Assembly: GCA_018823025.1 (NCBI GenBank)
Contig: JAHJJI010000096.1
Span: 1-64,000, forward strand
Direction of reading: 5' to 3'
Origin: Gammaproteobacteria bacterium
GTDB taxonomy: Bacteria > Pseudomonadota > Gammaproteobacteria > Burkholderiales > Sulfuricellaceae
DNA length: 64,000 bases
Position numbers and translations under genes: made by a program. The notes beneath the pieces were generated by a model. The model searched no databases, was not told the origin of the DNA, and was given only the letters and a program-made list of their open reading frames with translations. Positions 35,259 to 45,482 of this stretch are shown piece after piece (the stretch's first letter is position 1; every line of letters begins with the position of its first letter).

Positions 35259-37223
35259 ATGGCACACGATGATCTGGTCGCGCATTTCGAAGCCTACAGC
35301 GCTTGGCGCAGCCGCCTGACTGACAACGTCGGCGACTTTCGCAACTGGCTCAACGAGCAGGAACTGAACGACGCGCAAACGGATCAGCGCATCCAGCACT
35401 TGCTCGACCGACTCCACGACGACAAGCTCAACGTGGCCTTTGTCGCCGAATTTTCGCGCGGCAAATCCGAACTGATCAACGCCATTTTCTTTGCCGATTA
35501 CGGCCAGCGATTGCTGCCTTCTAGCGCGGGGCGCACCACCATGTGCCCGACCGAACTGATGTACGAAGAAGGTCGCGAACCCTGCATCCAGTTGCTGCCC
35601 ATCGAAACCCGTGGCGCCGACACCACCACCACGGAGTACAAGCGCTACCTCGATGAATGGAAAATTCTGCCGCTCGACATCGAGTCGAGCGATGCCATGG
35701 TCAATGCCTTCCTGCAGGTGAGTCAGACCAAACGGGTCAGCCTGGATGAAGCCGCACGCTATGGCTTGTATAACGAAAAAGATGAAAACAACATCGTTAC
35801 CGTGCATGAAGATGGCACGGTGGACATCCCCTGCTGGCGCCATGCCATCATCAACTTTCCGCATCCGCTGCTGAAGCAGGGCCTGGTCATCCTCGACACG
35901 CCGGGTCTCAACGCCATCGGCACCGAGCCGGAGCTGACCCTGAACCTGCTGCCCAACGCTCATGCGGTGCTGTTCATCCTCGCCGCCGACACCGGCGTCA
36001 CCAAGTCCGACATCGAAGTCTGGCGCAATCACATCGGCAACCAGCAGGGGCACCAGAAGGGTCGCCTGGTGGTACTGAACAAAATCGATGGCCTGTGGGA
36101 CGAGCTAAAAACCACCGAGGCCATCGAAAGCGAACTCGATAAACAAGTCACTACCAGCGCCAGTCTGCTCGGCATCAAGCCTGATTATGTCTTCCCTGTT
36201 TCCGCACAGAAGGGGTTGCTCGCCAAGATCAATCAGGACGAACCTCTACTCGAAAAAAGCCGTTTGCTGGCGCTGGAAAAATCGCTCAGCGACGAGCTCA
36301 TCCCCTCCAAGCAGGAAATCGTCCGGGACAATACCCGGGGTGAAGTCGAGTACATGGAGGAAAACATCCGCTCGATTCTGGATGCGCGCCTTGCCGGCGT
36401 ACGCGAGCAACTGGAAGAACTGCTCGGACTGCGCGGCAAGAACGAAGACGTGATCGAGCACATGATGTCCAAAGTGAAGAAGGACAAGGAGGATTTCGAA
36501 AAAGGCCTGCAACGCTTCCAGGCACTGCGCAGCGTATTCTCCCAGCAGACCAATATCCTGTTCGCCCACCTCGGCATGGATGCGCTCAAGACCGAGGTCA
36601 AAAACACCCGCGTCGCCATGGTCGAAGCCAAATTCACCAAGGGCATGCGCGATGCCATGAGCCAATTCTTCAAGGACGCCAACGAGAACATCGCCCAGTC
36701 CGCCAGACAGATCGAGGAAATCAAGGGCATGATGGGCGCGATGTACAGGAAATTCAACGAGGAGCATGGCTTAAGTCAGACAGCGCCCGCCCAATTCTCG
36801 ACCCTGAAATATCACAAGGAAATTGCCCGGCTGGAAAAAGCCTACAACGAGCACTTCAACACCGTGCTCAACATGCTGACCCATGAAAAATTTTCCATCA
36901 CCACGAAATTTTTCGAAACGCTGGCGAACCGGGTGGTCCATGTATACGAGGTCGCAAACAAGGATGTGGAAAACTGGCTGAAGGCGATCATGGCACCGAT
37001 GGAAACCCAGGTACGCGAGCATCAACTCCATTTGCGCCGCCGCCTGGAAAGCATCAAACGCATCCACAAGGCAACCGACACACTGGAAGACCGTATCTCC
37101 GAACTGCAACACATGGAAGTCGGCATCCTCAAGCAGTTGCAGGATTTGTCACTGTTGCAGCAGCAGATTTCCAACTCGCTTGCCTACGAGCAAGAAACAC
37201 AGCCCGTTGCAGCAAGCGCCTGA
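35259..37223 (+). CDS. Bacterial dynamin-like GTPase
   Basis: The 654-residue protein starts at ATG 35259, just after GGGGGA. The GTPase domain has a P-loop (EFSRGKSELINAIF, about 65-78), a conserved Thr in the TTMCPTE segment, DTPGLN, and NKIDGLWD. From about residue 300 it is helical with coiled-coil stretches, including KDKEDFEKGLQRFQAL. Dynamin-like proteins bind and remodel membranes. This is a single-gene form, ending at a strong bidirectional terminator, and no paired dynamin partner is seen. Its substrate membrane is unknown. Confidence 0.88.
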   Translation: MAHDDLVAHFEAYSAWRSRLTDNVGDFRNWLNEQELNDAQTDQRIQHLLDRLHDDKLNVAFVAEFSRGKSELINAIFFADYGQRLLPSSAGRTTMCPTELMYEEGREPCIQLLPIETRGADTTTTEYKRYLDEWKILPLDIESSDAMVNAFLQVSQTKRVSLDEAARYGLYNEKDENNIVTVHEDGTVDIPCWRHAIINFPHPLLKQGLVILDTPGLNAIGTEPELTLNLLPNAHAVLFILAADTGVTKSDIEVWRNHIGNQQGHQKGRLVVLNKIDGLWDELKTTEAIESELDKQVTTSASLLGIKPDYVFPVSAQKGLLAKINQDEPLLEKSRLLALEKSLSDELIPSKQEIVRDNTRGEVEYMEENIRSILDARLAGVREQLEELLGLRGKNEDVIEHMMSKVKKDKEDFEKGLQRFQALRSVFSQQTNILFAHLGMDALKTEVKNTRVAMVEAKFTKGMRDAMSQFFKDANENIAQSARQIEEIKGMMGAMYRKFNEEHGLSQTAPAQFSTLKYHKEIARLEKAYNEHFNTVLNMLTHEKFSITTKFFETLANRVVHVYEVANKDVENWLKAIMAPMETQVREHQLHLRRRLESIKRIHKATDTLEDRISELQHMEVGILKQLQDLSLLQQQISNSLAYEQETQPVAASA

Positions 37224-37236
37224 AATTTCAGCCGAT

Positions 37237-37274
37237 AAAAAACGGCGGCATGGAATCCATGCCGCCGTTTTTTT
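37237..37274. terminator. Bidirectional terminator
   Basis: AAACGGCGGCATGG and CCATGCCGCCGTTT form a 14-bp perfect stem with a 3-base loop, with A-run before and T-run after. It separates the plus-strand dynamin gene from the minus-strand ferredoxin gene. Confidence 0.92.
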
Positions 37275-37292
37275 GTTCAGGCCCAAGTTAGC

Positions 37293-38600
<1,308 letters not shown>

Positions 38601-38669
38601 GGGTGACAAGTAATAAGTAATGGGAGATGGGCGATGGGGTTTTCATTACCCATTACTCATCACCGGAGT

Positions 38670-39977
38670 TTAGTCCGCACCAACCACCACAGTCACCATA
38701 TTGTCGGGCTGGACGCGGCGGGTGAAGGCATCCCTGATCTGGGCAACCGTCACTTTTTCAACCTTGCCGCTGAAATCATCCAGATAGGAAAGTGGCAGCC
38801 GGTAATACCCGATTACAGCCAGGTAATCGAGGATTTTCTTGTTGCTGTCGATCCGTAGCGGGAAGCCACCGACCAGATTCTGTTTGGCCCGCTTCAACTC
38901 GTCCTCGGTTGGACCTTTGGCAATGAAATCCCGCAAGGTTTTCTGCACCACGGCCAGCGCCTCGTCAGCCTGCTCGCGCTTGGTCTGCAAGCCGATCTGG
39001 AACGGCCCGCTCTGCTGCAACGGCAGGAAATAGCTGTAGACGCTGTAGACCAGTCCACGCTTCTGCCGCACTTCCTCGATCAGGCGCGAAGCAAAGCCAC
39101 CACCGCCGAGGACATAGTTGCCGACGTATAGCGGAAAATAATCCGGGTCATTGCGCGTCATGCCTGGCTGCCCGATGAGAATGTGGCTTTGCGTGGCGGG
39201 ATGGGCAATTTTGCGTGCTTCCCCCTTAAGCAGGGGCGCCGCCGGCAAAGGCTGCGGCTCACCCTCGGCACGCGGTAGAGAAGAAGTCAGCCGGGTGGCA
39301 ATTTCCTTTGCCTGGGCAGTAGTGACGTCGCCGATCAGAGCGATCACGGCATGATCGGCACGGTAATGGGCGCGGTAAAACCCGACCAGCTCTTCGCGCC
39401 GTAAAGCGGCAATCGACTCCGGCTCAACCATGGAGGACAACGCATAAGGATGGGTTCCATAGATCATCGAATTGAACTCCCGCCCGACGATGAACTCCGG
39501 CTGGGTCTTGGCTTCCTTGAGTTCGGCGATGGAACGGGTTTTTTCCCGCTCCAGCACCGCTTCGGGAAAGTCGGGAGATAACAGCGCTCTGGCCATAATC
39601 CCCAAGGCCTGGTCGCGTTCCCGCTCGCTGCTCAAAGTACGCAGGCGCAGCCCTGCCCGGTCCTGGTCAAAACTTCCACCCAGGCTGGCGCCGATATCGG
39701 CCATTCGACGGGAAATCTCTTCCTCGGTCATCCCGCCAGCGCCCAGGGTCAGCAGATGATGCGTCATGCTCGCCAGGCCCGGCCTGGATTTGTCATCCCG
39801 GCTGTTGCCCGCAGGAAACTCGACGCTGACATCCAGTAACGGCAGATCGTGGTTCTCGACGAAAATCACGCGCACGCCGTTGTCCATCTGCCAGTGCTGA
39901 ATCGGCAGTGCCGCCTCAGCGGCGGTGGCGACGAGCAGCAGACCAGCAAAAACCAACTCCATGAATTTAATGTGCAT
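38670..39977 (-). CDS. M16 family metallopeptidase homologue, probably non-catalytic
   Basis: The 435-residue protein has a signal peptide (LLLVATAAEAALP) and the M16 double fold. Where M16 enzymes have HxxEH it reads HHLLT, so the zinc site is lost. It starts at ATG 39977 behind GGGAGGA and overlaps the catalytic M16 gene before it by 11 bases. As in other PqqL-like pairs, the inactive chain probably forms a heterodimer with the active one in the periplasm. The substrate is unknown. Confidence 0.9.
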   Translation of the reverse strand: MHIKFMELVFAGLLLVATAAEAALPIQHWQMDNGVRVIFVENHDLPLLDVSVEFPAGNSRDDKSRPGLASMTHHLLTLGAGGMTEEEISRRMADIGASLGGSFDQDRAGLRLRTLSSERERDQALGIMARALLSPDFPEAVLEREKTRSIAELKEAKTQPEFIVGREFNSMIYGTHPYALSSMVEPESIAALRREELVGFYRAHYRADHAVIALIGDVTTAQAKEIATRLTSSLPRAEGEPQPLPAAPLLKGEARKIAHPATQSHILIGQPGMTRNDPDYFPLYVGNYVLGGGGFASRLIEEVRQKRGLVYSVYSYFLPLQQSGPFQIGLQTKREQADEALAVVQKTLRDFIAKGPTEDELKRAKQNLVGGFPLRIDSNKKILDYLAVIGYYRLPLSYLDDFSGKVEKVTVAQIRDAFTRRVQPDNMVTVVVGAD

Positions 39978-41343
39978 GACGTCCTCCCGAAACAGGTTTC
40001 ACCGGCTTCACGCCATCCATCGGTTGCGGGTCGAGCACCGCCACGGTAAGGCGGTCGTCGATCAGGTACTTGCGCGCCACCTCCTGCACTTGGCCGGCGG
40101 TGACCACCTTGAGTTTTTCCAGGCGTGTTTCCAGCGTGTTCAGGGGCAATCCGGCGGTTTCCACCTCGCCGATCAGCATCGCCTGGTAGAACATCGAGTC
40201 GCGCTGATAAACCTGGGCCGCAATCACTTGCGCCTTGACACGCAACAACTCCTCCTCGGTCACGCCATCCCGCTTGATCTTGTCGATCTGTTCGCGAATA
40301 GCCGCTTCCAGTTCGGCAACACTCTTGCCCTCGGTGGGAGCCCCGTCCAGGATGAACATCGAAGGCCCGCGCGAAATCAGGTCATACCCGGCCCCGGTAG
40401 ACACCGCAATCTGCTGCTCCCGCACCAGCGCCTGATTGAGTCGCGCCGAGGCATGGCCGTCCAGCACGCCTGCCAGCACTTCCAGCGCGTAAGGCTCCCA
40501 GTCGTTGCTTGGGTCGCGCAAGGTGGGCGTATGGTAGCTCATGGCAAGATAGGGCAGCTTGGCAGGGGCTTTAACGGCCACTCGCTTGATGCCGCGCTGA
40601 TCGGGTTCGGCCTGGGGTTTGCGCTGGGGCAGCGCAACCGGGCGAATTTTACCGAAATAGCGCTCGGCCAGTTTCAGCACCTCTTTGGGTTTGACGTCAC
40701 CCACTACCACCAACGTGGCATTATTCGGCGCATACCAGCGGCGATACCAGTCCCTGGCATCGTCTGCCGTCATGTTGTCCAGGTCGCTCATCCAGCCGAT
40801 GATCGGATGATGGTAGGGGTGAGCCTGGTAAGCGGTAGCCATCAGCGTTTCATAGACCAGCGACTGAGGCTTGTCGTCTGTTCGCAGCCGGCGCTCCTCC
40901 ATCACCACCTTGATTTCCTTAGCGAACTCCTTGGGCGTAATCACCAGATTGTGCATCCGGTCGGATTCCAGCTTCAACGAGAGTTCCAGCTTGGATTTTT
41001 GCAGTTGCTGGAAGTAAGCCGTATTGTCGCGGCTGGTAAAGGCATTTTCCCGACCGCCGGCAACCGCGATCTGCTTCGAGAATTCGCCGGCGGGAACCGC
41101 CTTGGTTCCCTTGAACATCATATGTTCCAGTACGTGAGCCACGCCGGTCGTGCCATTGAACTCATCCATGCTGCCGGCGCGATACCATACTTGCGAAACC
41201 ACCACCGGTGCACGATGGTCTTCCTTGACAATCACCTTCATGCCGTTGGCCAGCTTGTATTCGTGGACAGTCGCCATGGCCTGGAACGGCAATATCGCCG
41301 CCAGCAGCCAGATGCACCGGATCAATGTTTTTTTACGCTGCAC
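39967..41343 (-). CDS. M16 family zinc metallopeptidase
   Basis: The start is GTG 41343, set by the AGGAGG ribosome site 5 bases upstream; the longer frame would run into ftsY. The 458-residue protein has a signal peptide (LIRCIWLLAAILPFQAMA) and the zinc-binding HVLEHMMFKGT. The second Glu ligand is probably in the ENAFTSRDNTAYF region or just after. It is a periplasmic peptidase. Its partner chain follows by overlap, and ftsY is divergent. Confidence 0.93.
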   Translation of the reverse strand: MQRKKTLIRCIWLLAAILPFQAMATVHEYKLANGMKVIVKEDHRAPVVVSQVWYRAGSMDEFNGTTGVAHVLEHMMFKGTKAVPAGEFSKQIAVAGGRENAFTSRDNTAYFQQLQKSKLELSLKLESDRMHNLVITPKEFAKEIKVVMEERRLRTDDKPQSLVYETLMATAYQAHPYHHPIIGWMSDLDNMTADDARDWYRRWYAPNNATLVVVGDVKPKEVLKLAERYFGKIRPVALPQRKPQAEPDQRGIKRVAVKAPAKLPYLAMSYHTPTLRDPSNDWEPYALEVLAGVLDGHASARLNQALVREQQIAVSTGAGYDLISRGPSMFILDGAPTEGKSVAELEAAIREQIDKIKRDGVTEEELLRVKAQVIAAQVYQRDSMFYQAMLIGEVETAGLPLNTLETRLEKLKVVTAGQVQEVARKYLIDDRLTVAVLDPQPMDGVKPVKPVSGGRHAH

Positions 41344-41410
41344 AAAACCTCCTAATCGCCTAAAATGACGAAGTTGTGAATTATAGCCTACCTTGAGACC
41401 ACCACCCCCC

Positions 41411-42370
41411 ATGCTAAGTTTCTTCAAATCCGACAAGAAAGCCGACGAAAGCCAGGAACAGCCCCAAGGCTGGGCGGCCAGACTGAAACAAGGGTTAGCC
41501 AAAACCCGAGCCATCCTGAATACGCCGGTTTCCGGGCTGTTCAGCGGCGGCAAGATCGACGAGGCGTTTTACGAGGAGCTCGAAACCGTCCTGCTTTCCG
41601 CCGATGTCGGTGTCGCCGCCACCCAATCCCTGCTCGACGACCTGAAAAACCGCGTCAAGCGCGACAAGCTGGATGATGCGGCGCAACTCAAACAGGCTTT
41701 GCGCGATGGCCTGCAGACCTTGCTCACCCCGCTGGAGTCGCCGCTATCCCTGTCCGGCCACAAACCCTACGTCATCATGATGACAGGCGTCAACGGCGCC
41801 GGCAAAACCACCACCATCGGCAAGCTGGCCAAATATTTTCAGGCCCAGGGAAAATCGGTGCTGCTCGCCGCTGGCGACACCTTCCGCGCTGCAGCGCGCG
41901 AACAACTGCAGGTATGGGGAGAGCGCAACAATGTCACGGTCATCACCCAGGAAGGCCAGGACTCCGCCGCGGTCATCTTTGACGCGATCCAGGCCGCTCG
42001 CGCGCGCGGCATCGACATCGTGCTGGCCGACACTGCTGGACGGCTGCCTACCCAGTTGCACCTGATGGAAGAGCTGAGAAAGATCAAGCGCGTCATCGCC
42101 AAAGCCGAACCCGGCGCACCTCACGAAACCATCCTGGTGCTCGACGCCAACACCGGCCAGAACGCCATCGCACAGGTCAAATCCTTCGACGATGCACTAC
42201 AGGTGTCCGGACTGGTCCTGACCAAACTAGATGGCACGGCCAGGGGCGGCGTCATCGCCGCTATCGCCAAGACCCGCCCGATCCCGGTGAGGTTCATCGG
42301 CGTCGGGGAGCAGCTTGATGATCTGCGGCCCTTTGTGGCCAAGGAATTTGTTGAGGCACTGTTTGAATGA
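41411..42370 (+). CDS. ftsY: Signal recognition particle receptor FtsY
   Basis: The 319-residue GTPase starts at ATG 41411 (MLSFFKSDKKADESQ). A short acidic A-domain is followed by the N domain and the G domain with GVNGAGKTTTIGKLAKYF, DTFRAAAREQLQVW, DTAGR and TKLDGTARGG. It receives SRP-bound ribosomes at the membrane. It overlaps ftsE by 4 bases, forming the classic ftsY-ftsE-ftsX-rpoH string. Confidence 0.97.
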   Translation: MLSFFKSDKKADESQEQPQGWAARLKQGLAKTRAILNTPVSGLFSGGKIDEAFYEELETVLLSADVGVAATQSLLDDLKNRVKRDKLDDAAQLKQALRDGLQTLLTPLESPLSLSGHKPYVIMMTGVNGAGKTTTIGKLAKYFQAQGKSVLLAAGDTFRAAAREQLQVWGERNNVTVITQEGQDSAAVIFDAIQAARARGIDIVLADTAGRLPTQLHLMEELRKIKRVIAKAEPGAPHETILVLDANTGQNAIAQVKSFDDALQVSGLVLTKLDGTARGGVIAAIAKTRPIPVRFIGVGEQLDDLRPFVAKEFVEALFE

Positions 42371-43017
42371 TCTCATTCAGCCAGGTTTACAAACGCTACC
42401 CCGGCGGCCATGAGGCACTGAAAAACCTCAGCTTCACCATCGAAGCCGGCGAGATGGCCTTCATCACCGGGCCGACTGGTGCCGGTAAGAGTACCTTGCT
42501 GAAACTGGTGGCCGCAATCGAGAAACCTTCGTCCGGCAGCGTGGTGGTGAGTGGCCAGAACGTCGGCAAGCTGCGCCGTAGCGCCGTTCCTTTCCTGCGC
42601 CGCAACTTCGGCCTGGTTTTCCAGGATCACAAACTGCTCTATGACCGCAACGTGCTGGAAAACGTCATCCTGCCGCTGGATATCGCCGGTCTGCCGCGCG
42701 CCGAAAGCATGAAGCGCGCCCGCGCCGCGCTCGACAAAGTGAAGTTGCTGGGACTGGAAAAGGCGAGCCCGATTTCCCTTTCCGGTGGCGAACAGCAGCG
42801 CCTGTGCGTGGCGCGGGCGATCGTCAACCGCCCGGCCATCGTACTGGCCGACGAACCCACCGGCAACCTCGACGCCGAATATGCCGGCGAAATCATGGAA
42901 ATGTTCCAATCCTTCAACCAGGTTGGCGTCACACTATTGATCGCCACCCATGACGAGTCGCTGATCACACGCTACAGCAGCCGGGTGTTACACCTGAAGC
43001 AGGGAGAGCTATTATGA
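42367..43017 (+). CDS. ftsE: Cell-division ABC ATPase FtsE
   Basis: The 216-residue ATPase has a Walker A (GPTGAGKSTLLKL), a signature LSGGEQQRLCVARA and a Walker B (IVLADEPTGNLD). With FtsX it controls peptidoglycan hydrolases at the septum. It overlaps both ftsY and ftsX by 4 bases. Confidence 0.97.
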   Translation: MISFSQVYKRYPGGHEALKNLSFTIEAGEMAFITGPTGAGKSTLLKLVAAIEKPSSGSVVVSGQNVGKLRRSAVPFLRRNFGLVFQDHKLLYDRNVLENVILPLDIAGLPRAESMKRARAALDKVKLLGLEKASPISLSGGEQQRLCVARAIVNRPAIVLADEPTGNLDAEYAGEIMEMFQSFNQVGVTLLIATHDESLITRYSSRVLHLKQGELL

Positions 43018-43922
43018 ACTGGCTCAGCCAACACCGCCTCGCCTTGGGTCTGATCCTCGACCGCTTCGTTCGTGCGCCTTTTTCCAGCCTGCTCGCCATG
43101 ATTGTCTTTGGCGTCACGCTCAGCCTGCCGCTTGGCCTTTATACGCTGATCGAAAACGTCAAGGCAGTTGCCGACAACGTCAGCCTGGAGCCCCAGATCA
43201 CCGTGTTCATGTCCATTGGCGCCGATGCCGACAGCACCCGACAAGTCGAGTCGCGACTGAAGGGACGCAATACCATCATGCAATTCCACTTCATCCCGCG
43301 CGACCGTGCTTTGCAGGAACTGTTGCAAAGTACGGGGCTGGTGGACGTAGCGGCGGGTCTGGAACGAAACCCGCTGCCGGACGCTTTCGTGATCGAACCC
43401 AAAAACATCAATCCTGGTGAGCTTGAAAAGCTTCGCAAGGATCTAACCAAGTTACCTAAAGTAGACAAGGTATTGCTGGATACGGCCTGGGCAGAGCGAC
43501 TTAACGCCATGGTACGCCTTGGTCGTGATGTCACCCTGATTCTTGCCACCCTGCTCGGTTTTGCCCTGGTGGTGATCACCAGCAATACCATCCGTCTGCA
43601 AATTCTGTCACAGCGTGAAGAAATCGAGGTCAGCACGCTAATCGGCGCGACCGACGCTTTTATCCGCCGCCCCTTCCTCTACCATGGTGCACTGCAGGGC
43701 TTGGGCGGTGGCATCGCAGCCTGGCTCATCGTCAGTCTTGGCCTGCAACTGCTAAACGTGGGTATAGCCGACCTGGCAAAACTCTACACCGCCCAATTTC
43801 GACTACTTCCACTGGGTTCAGTCGATATTCTCAGTCTGCTGTTGTTCTCCTCCCTGCTCGGCTGGCTAGGTGCGTTTCTGGCAGTCGGAAGGCATTTGCG
43901 CCGGATCGAGCCCAGAGCGTAA
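43014..43922 (+). CDS. ftsX: Cell-division protein FtsX
   Basis: The 302-residue permease-like protein has four membrane helices (about 25-46, 170-195, 222-250 and 270-292) and a periplasmic loop between the first two. NTIRLQILSQREEIEVSTLIGATDAFIRRPF is the conserved FtsX cytoplasmic stretch. It couples FtsE ATP hydrolysis to periplasmic amidase activation. Confidence 0.96.
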   Translation: MNWLSQHRLALGLILDRFVRAPFSSLLAMIVFGVTLSLPLGLYTLIENVKAVADNVSLEPQITVFMSIGADADSTRQVESRLKGRNTIMQFHFIPRDRALQELLQSTGLVDVAAGLERNPLPDAFVIEPKNINPGELEKLRKDLTKLPKVDKVLLDTAWAERLNAMVRLGRDVTLILATLLGFALVVITSNTIRLQILSQREEIEVSTLIGATDAFIRRPFLYHGALQGLGGGIAAWLIVSLGLQLLNVGIADLAKLYTAQFRLLPLGSVDILSLLLFSSLLGWLGAFLAVGRHLRRIEPRA

Positions 43923-44009
43923 GGTCCGTGCCAATAAAGTCCGAGGATCGAGCCACAGACGACTTTTGCTCACGTCAATCAGTTCTGCCCCACTTTTTTT
44001 ATATAATTA

Positions 44010-44039
44010 TTGACTAATATAGTCGTGAGTTAGTATAGT
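44010..44039 (+). promoter_or_regulatory. Candidate sigma-70 promoter for rpoH
   Basis: TTGACT (44010-44015) and TATAGT (44034-44039) are separated by 18 bases. Transcription would start about 120 bases before the rpoH ATG, leaving a 5' leader that could fold as a thermosensor, as known for rpoH in other species; no fold was computed. Confidence 0.5.
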
Positions 44040-44166
44040 TGACAATATTACTCGGACATTTCCGTCTCGCCAGGGAATGCGCTGAATTTTTCCAACGAAC
44101 TTTTTCGACTATTTGGCACTCTCATTCCCCGAGTGCTAGAATAAAAAACATTGGAGGAATAATCTT

Positions 44167-45030
44167 ATGACGAATGCTTTGTTAGCCATTTCCATCCCTT
44201 CTGCTGCCGGCAGCCTGGAAAGCTATATCCAGTCGGTCAAGGCAATGCCTGTGCTGAGCGCCGAGGAAGAACAAGAGCTGGCGTTACGGCTGAAGCGCGA
44301 CAACGATGTGGAGGCAGCACGGATGCTGGTGGTTTCGCACCTGCGCGTGGTCGTGAACATCGCACGCGGCTACATGGGTTACGGCCTGCCCCAGGCGGAC
44401 CTGATTCAGGAAGGCAATATCGGCCTGATGAAAGCCGTGCGCCGCTTCGACGGTGAGCGCGGTGTGCGCCTGGTTTCCTTTGCCATCCACTGGATCCGCG
44501 CCGAGATGCACGAATACATCCTGCGCAACTGGCGCCTGGTCAAGGTCGCCACCACCAAGGCGCAGCGCAAACTGTTCTTCAATCTGCGCAGCATGAAAAA
44601 GGGACTCGGCTACCTCGGCCCGGATGAGGTTAACAGCATCGCTAAAGACTTGGGCGTGAAGCCGGAAGAAGTGGTAGAAATGGAAAGCCGCATGGGCGGT
44701 CAGGATATTTCCATGGAAACTCACGGTGGTGACGAGGATGAAGGCACCGGCCCGATCGCTTATCTCGCGGCCGATGCAACCAATGAACCGGCGGCCCTGC
44801 TGGAGCAGGAACAAACCAGCCAGTTGCGCGAGCGTGGTCTTTCTAGTGCGTTGCAAGGTCTCGACGACCGCAGTCGCCGCATCATCGAGGCGCGCTGGCT
44901 CACCGAAGACGCTAGCTCCACGCTGCATGAGCTCGCTGCAGAGTATGGCGTGTCCGCGGAACGCATACGCCAGATCGAGCAAAAAGCCTTACAGAAAATG
45001 AAAACAGCGATTGTGGCTGAGGCCGCCTGA
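44167..45030 (+). CDS. rpoH: Heat-shock sigma factor RpoH (sigma-32)
   Basis: The 287-residue sigma factor starts at ATG 44167 behind GGAGG. Region 2 has [38 protein letters not shown], split here as a landmark: [13 protein letters not shown]. The RpoH box [13 protein letters not shown] and region 4 HTH ([19 protein letters not shown]) are both present. It directs transcription of chaperone and protease genes. It ends at a strong bidirectional terminator. Confidence 0.97.
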   Translation: MTNALLAISIPSAAGSLESYIQSVKAMPVLSAEEEQELALRLKRDNDVEAARMLVVSHLRVVVNIARGYMGYGLPQADLIQEGNIGLMKAVRRFDGERGVRLVSFAIHWIRAEMHEYILRNWRLVKVATTKAQRKLFFNLRSMKKGLGYLGPDEVNSIAKDLGVKPEEVVEMESRMGGQDISMETHGGDEDEGTGPIAYLAADATNEPAALLEQEQTSQLRERGLSSALQGLDDRSRRIIEARWLTEDASSTLHELAAEYGVSAERIRQIEQKALQKMKTAIVAEAA

Positions 45031-45044
45031 CCTCTCACCACAAC

Positions 45045-45081
45045 AAAAAGAGCGGGGCGCATTTCGCGCCCCGCTCTTTTT
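45045..45081. terminator. Bidirectional terminator after rpoH
   Basis: AAAAAGAGCGGGGCGC and GCGCCCCGCTCTTTTT form a 16-bp perfect stem with a 5-base loop. It ends rpoH and, on the other strand, the small membrane peptide gene. Confidence 0.95.
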
Positions 45082-45103
45082 GTTTGGCCATTCCAATGTC
45101 TGC

Positions 45104-45184
45104 TCAGGCCAGAATTACGGAAAAAAAGCTGATATAGCTCCAAACCATCAAAGCTACCACGATAGGCATCACAAATTTAGCCAT
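45104..45184 (-). CDS. 26-residue single-pass membrane peptide
   Basis: An ATG at 45184 behind a strong ribosome site (AAGGAG, 6 bases upstream) opens a 26-codon frame: MAKFVMPIVVALMVWSYISF followed by FSVILA. It is almost wholly hydrophobic, one membrane helix. It lies 77 bases after ccoS and before the terminator at 45081, so it may be the last gene of the cytochrome cbb3 assembly operon. Small single-helix subunits such as CcoM are known in cbb3 oxidases, but homology here is not shown. Confidence 0.65.
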   Translation of the reverse strand: MAKFVMPIVVALMVWSYISFFSVILA

Positions 45185-45261
45185 TGTCATCTCCTTAATT
45201 AAAAATCCGCCAAAAACCATTTTTCAGAATGGGGTGATTCTAGCTCAAAGCCCTATTCCTT

Positions 45262-45468
45262 TCACCCCACTACGTCAACTTTTTGCTTCTTAGATCGTGA
45301 ATCTGCATACCGCGGAATTCGAGGGTCGTCGTCATCCATCAGGATGCGCTGGGCAGGACCTTCCATGTCCTCGAACTGGCCATTCTTGATTGCCCAGAAA
45401 ATACCTATCCCGGCGACGATGATCATCACCGCGGTCATGCCCAACAAATAGATCAGTATCGGTGTCAT
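45262..45468 (-). CDS. ccoS: Cytochrome cbb3 oxidase maturation protein CcoS
   Basis: The 68-residue protein starts at ATG 45468 (MTPILIYLLGMTAVM). One N-terminal helix is followed by FFWAIKNGQFEDMEGPAQRIL-like residues (here FWAIKNGQFEDMEGPAQRIL) and MDDDDPRIP, the CcoS signature. It helps insert copper and heme into CcoN. It follows ccoI by 14 bases. Confidence 0.93.
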   Translation of the reverse strand: MTPILIYLLGMTAVMIIVAGIGIFWAIKNGQFEDMEGPAQRILMDDDDPRIPRYADSRSKKQKVDVVG

Positions 45469-45482
45469 TCCATATTCCTCAA

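Noticed and set aside
39925-41355. 476-codon plus-strand frame opposite the M16 genes
   Set aside because: The minus strand holds the HxxEH peptidase and its partner with good ribosome sites.
41344-41553. Upstream extension of the catalytic M16 gene
   Set aside because: It would overlap ftsY; GTG 41343 has an AGGAGG site and a signal peptide follows at once.
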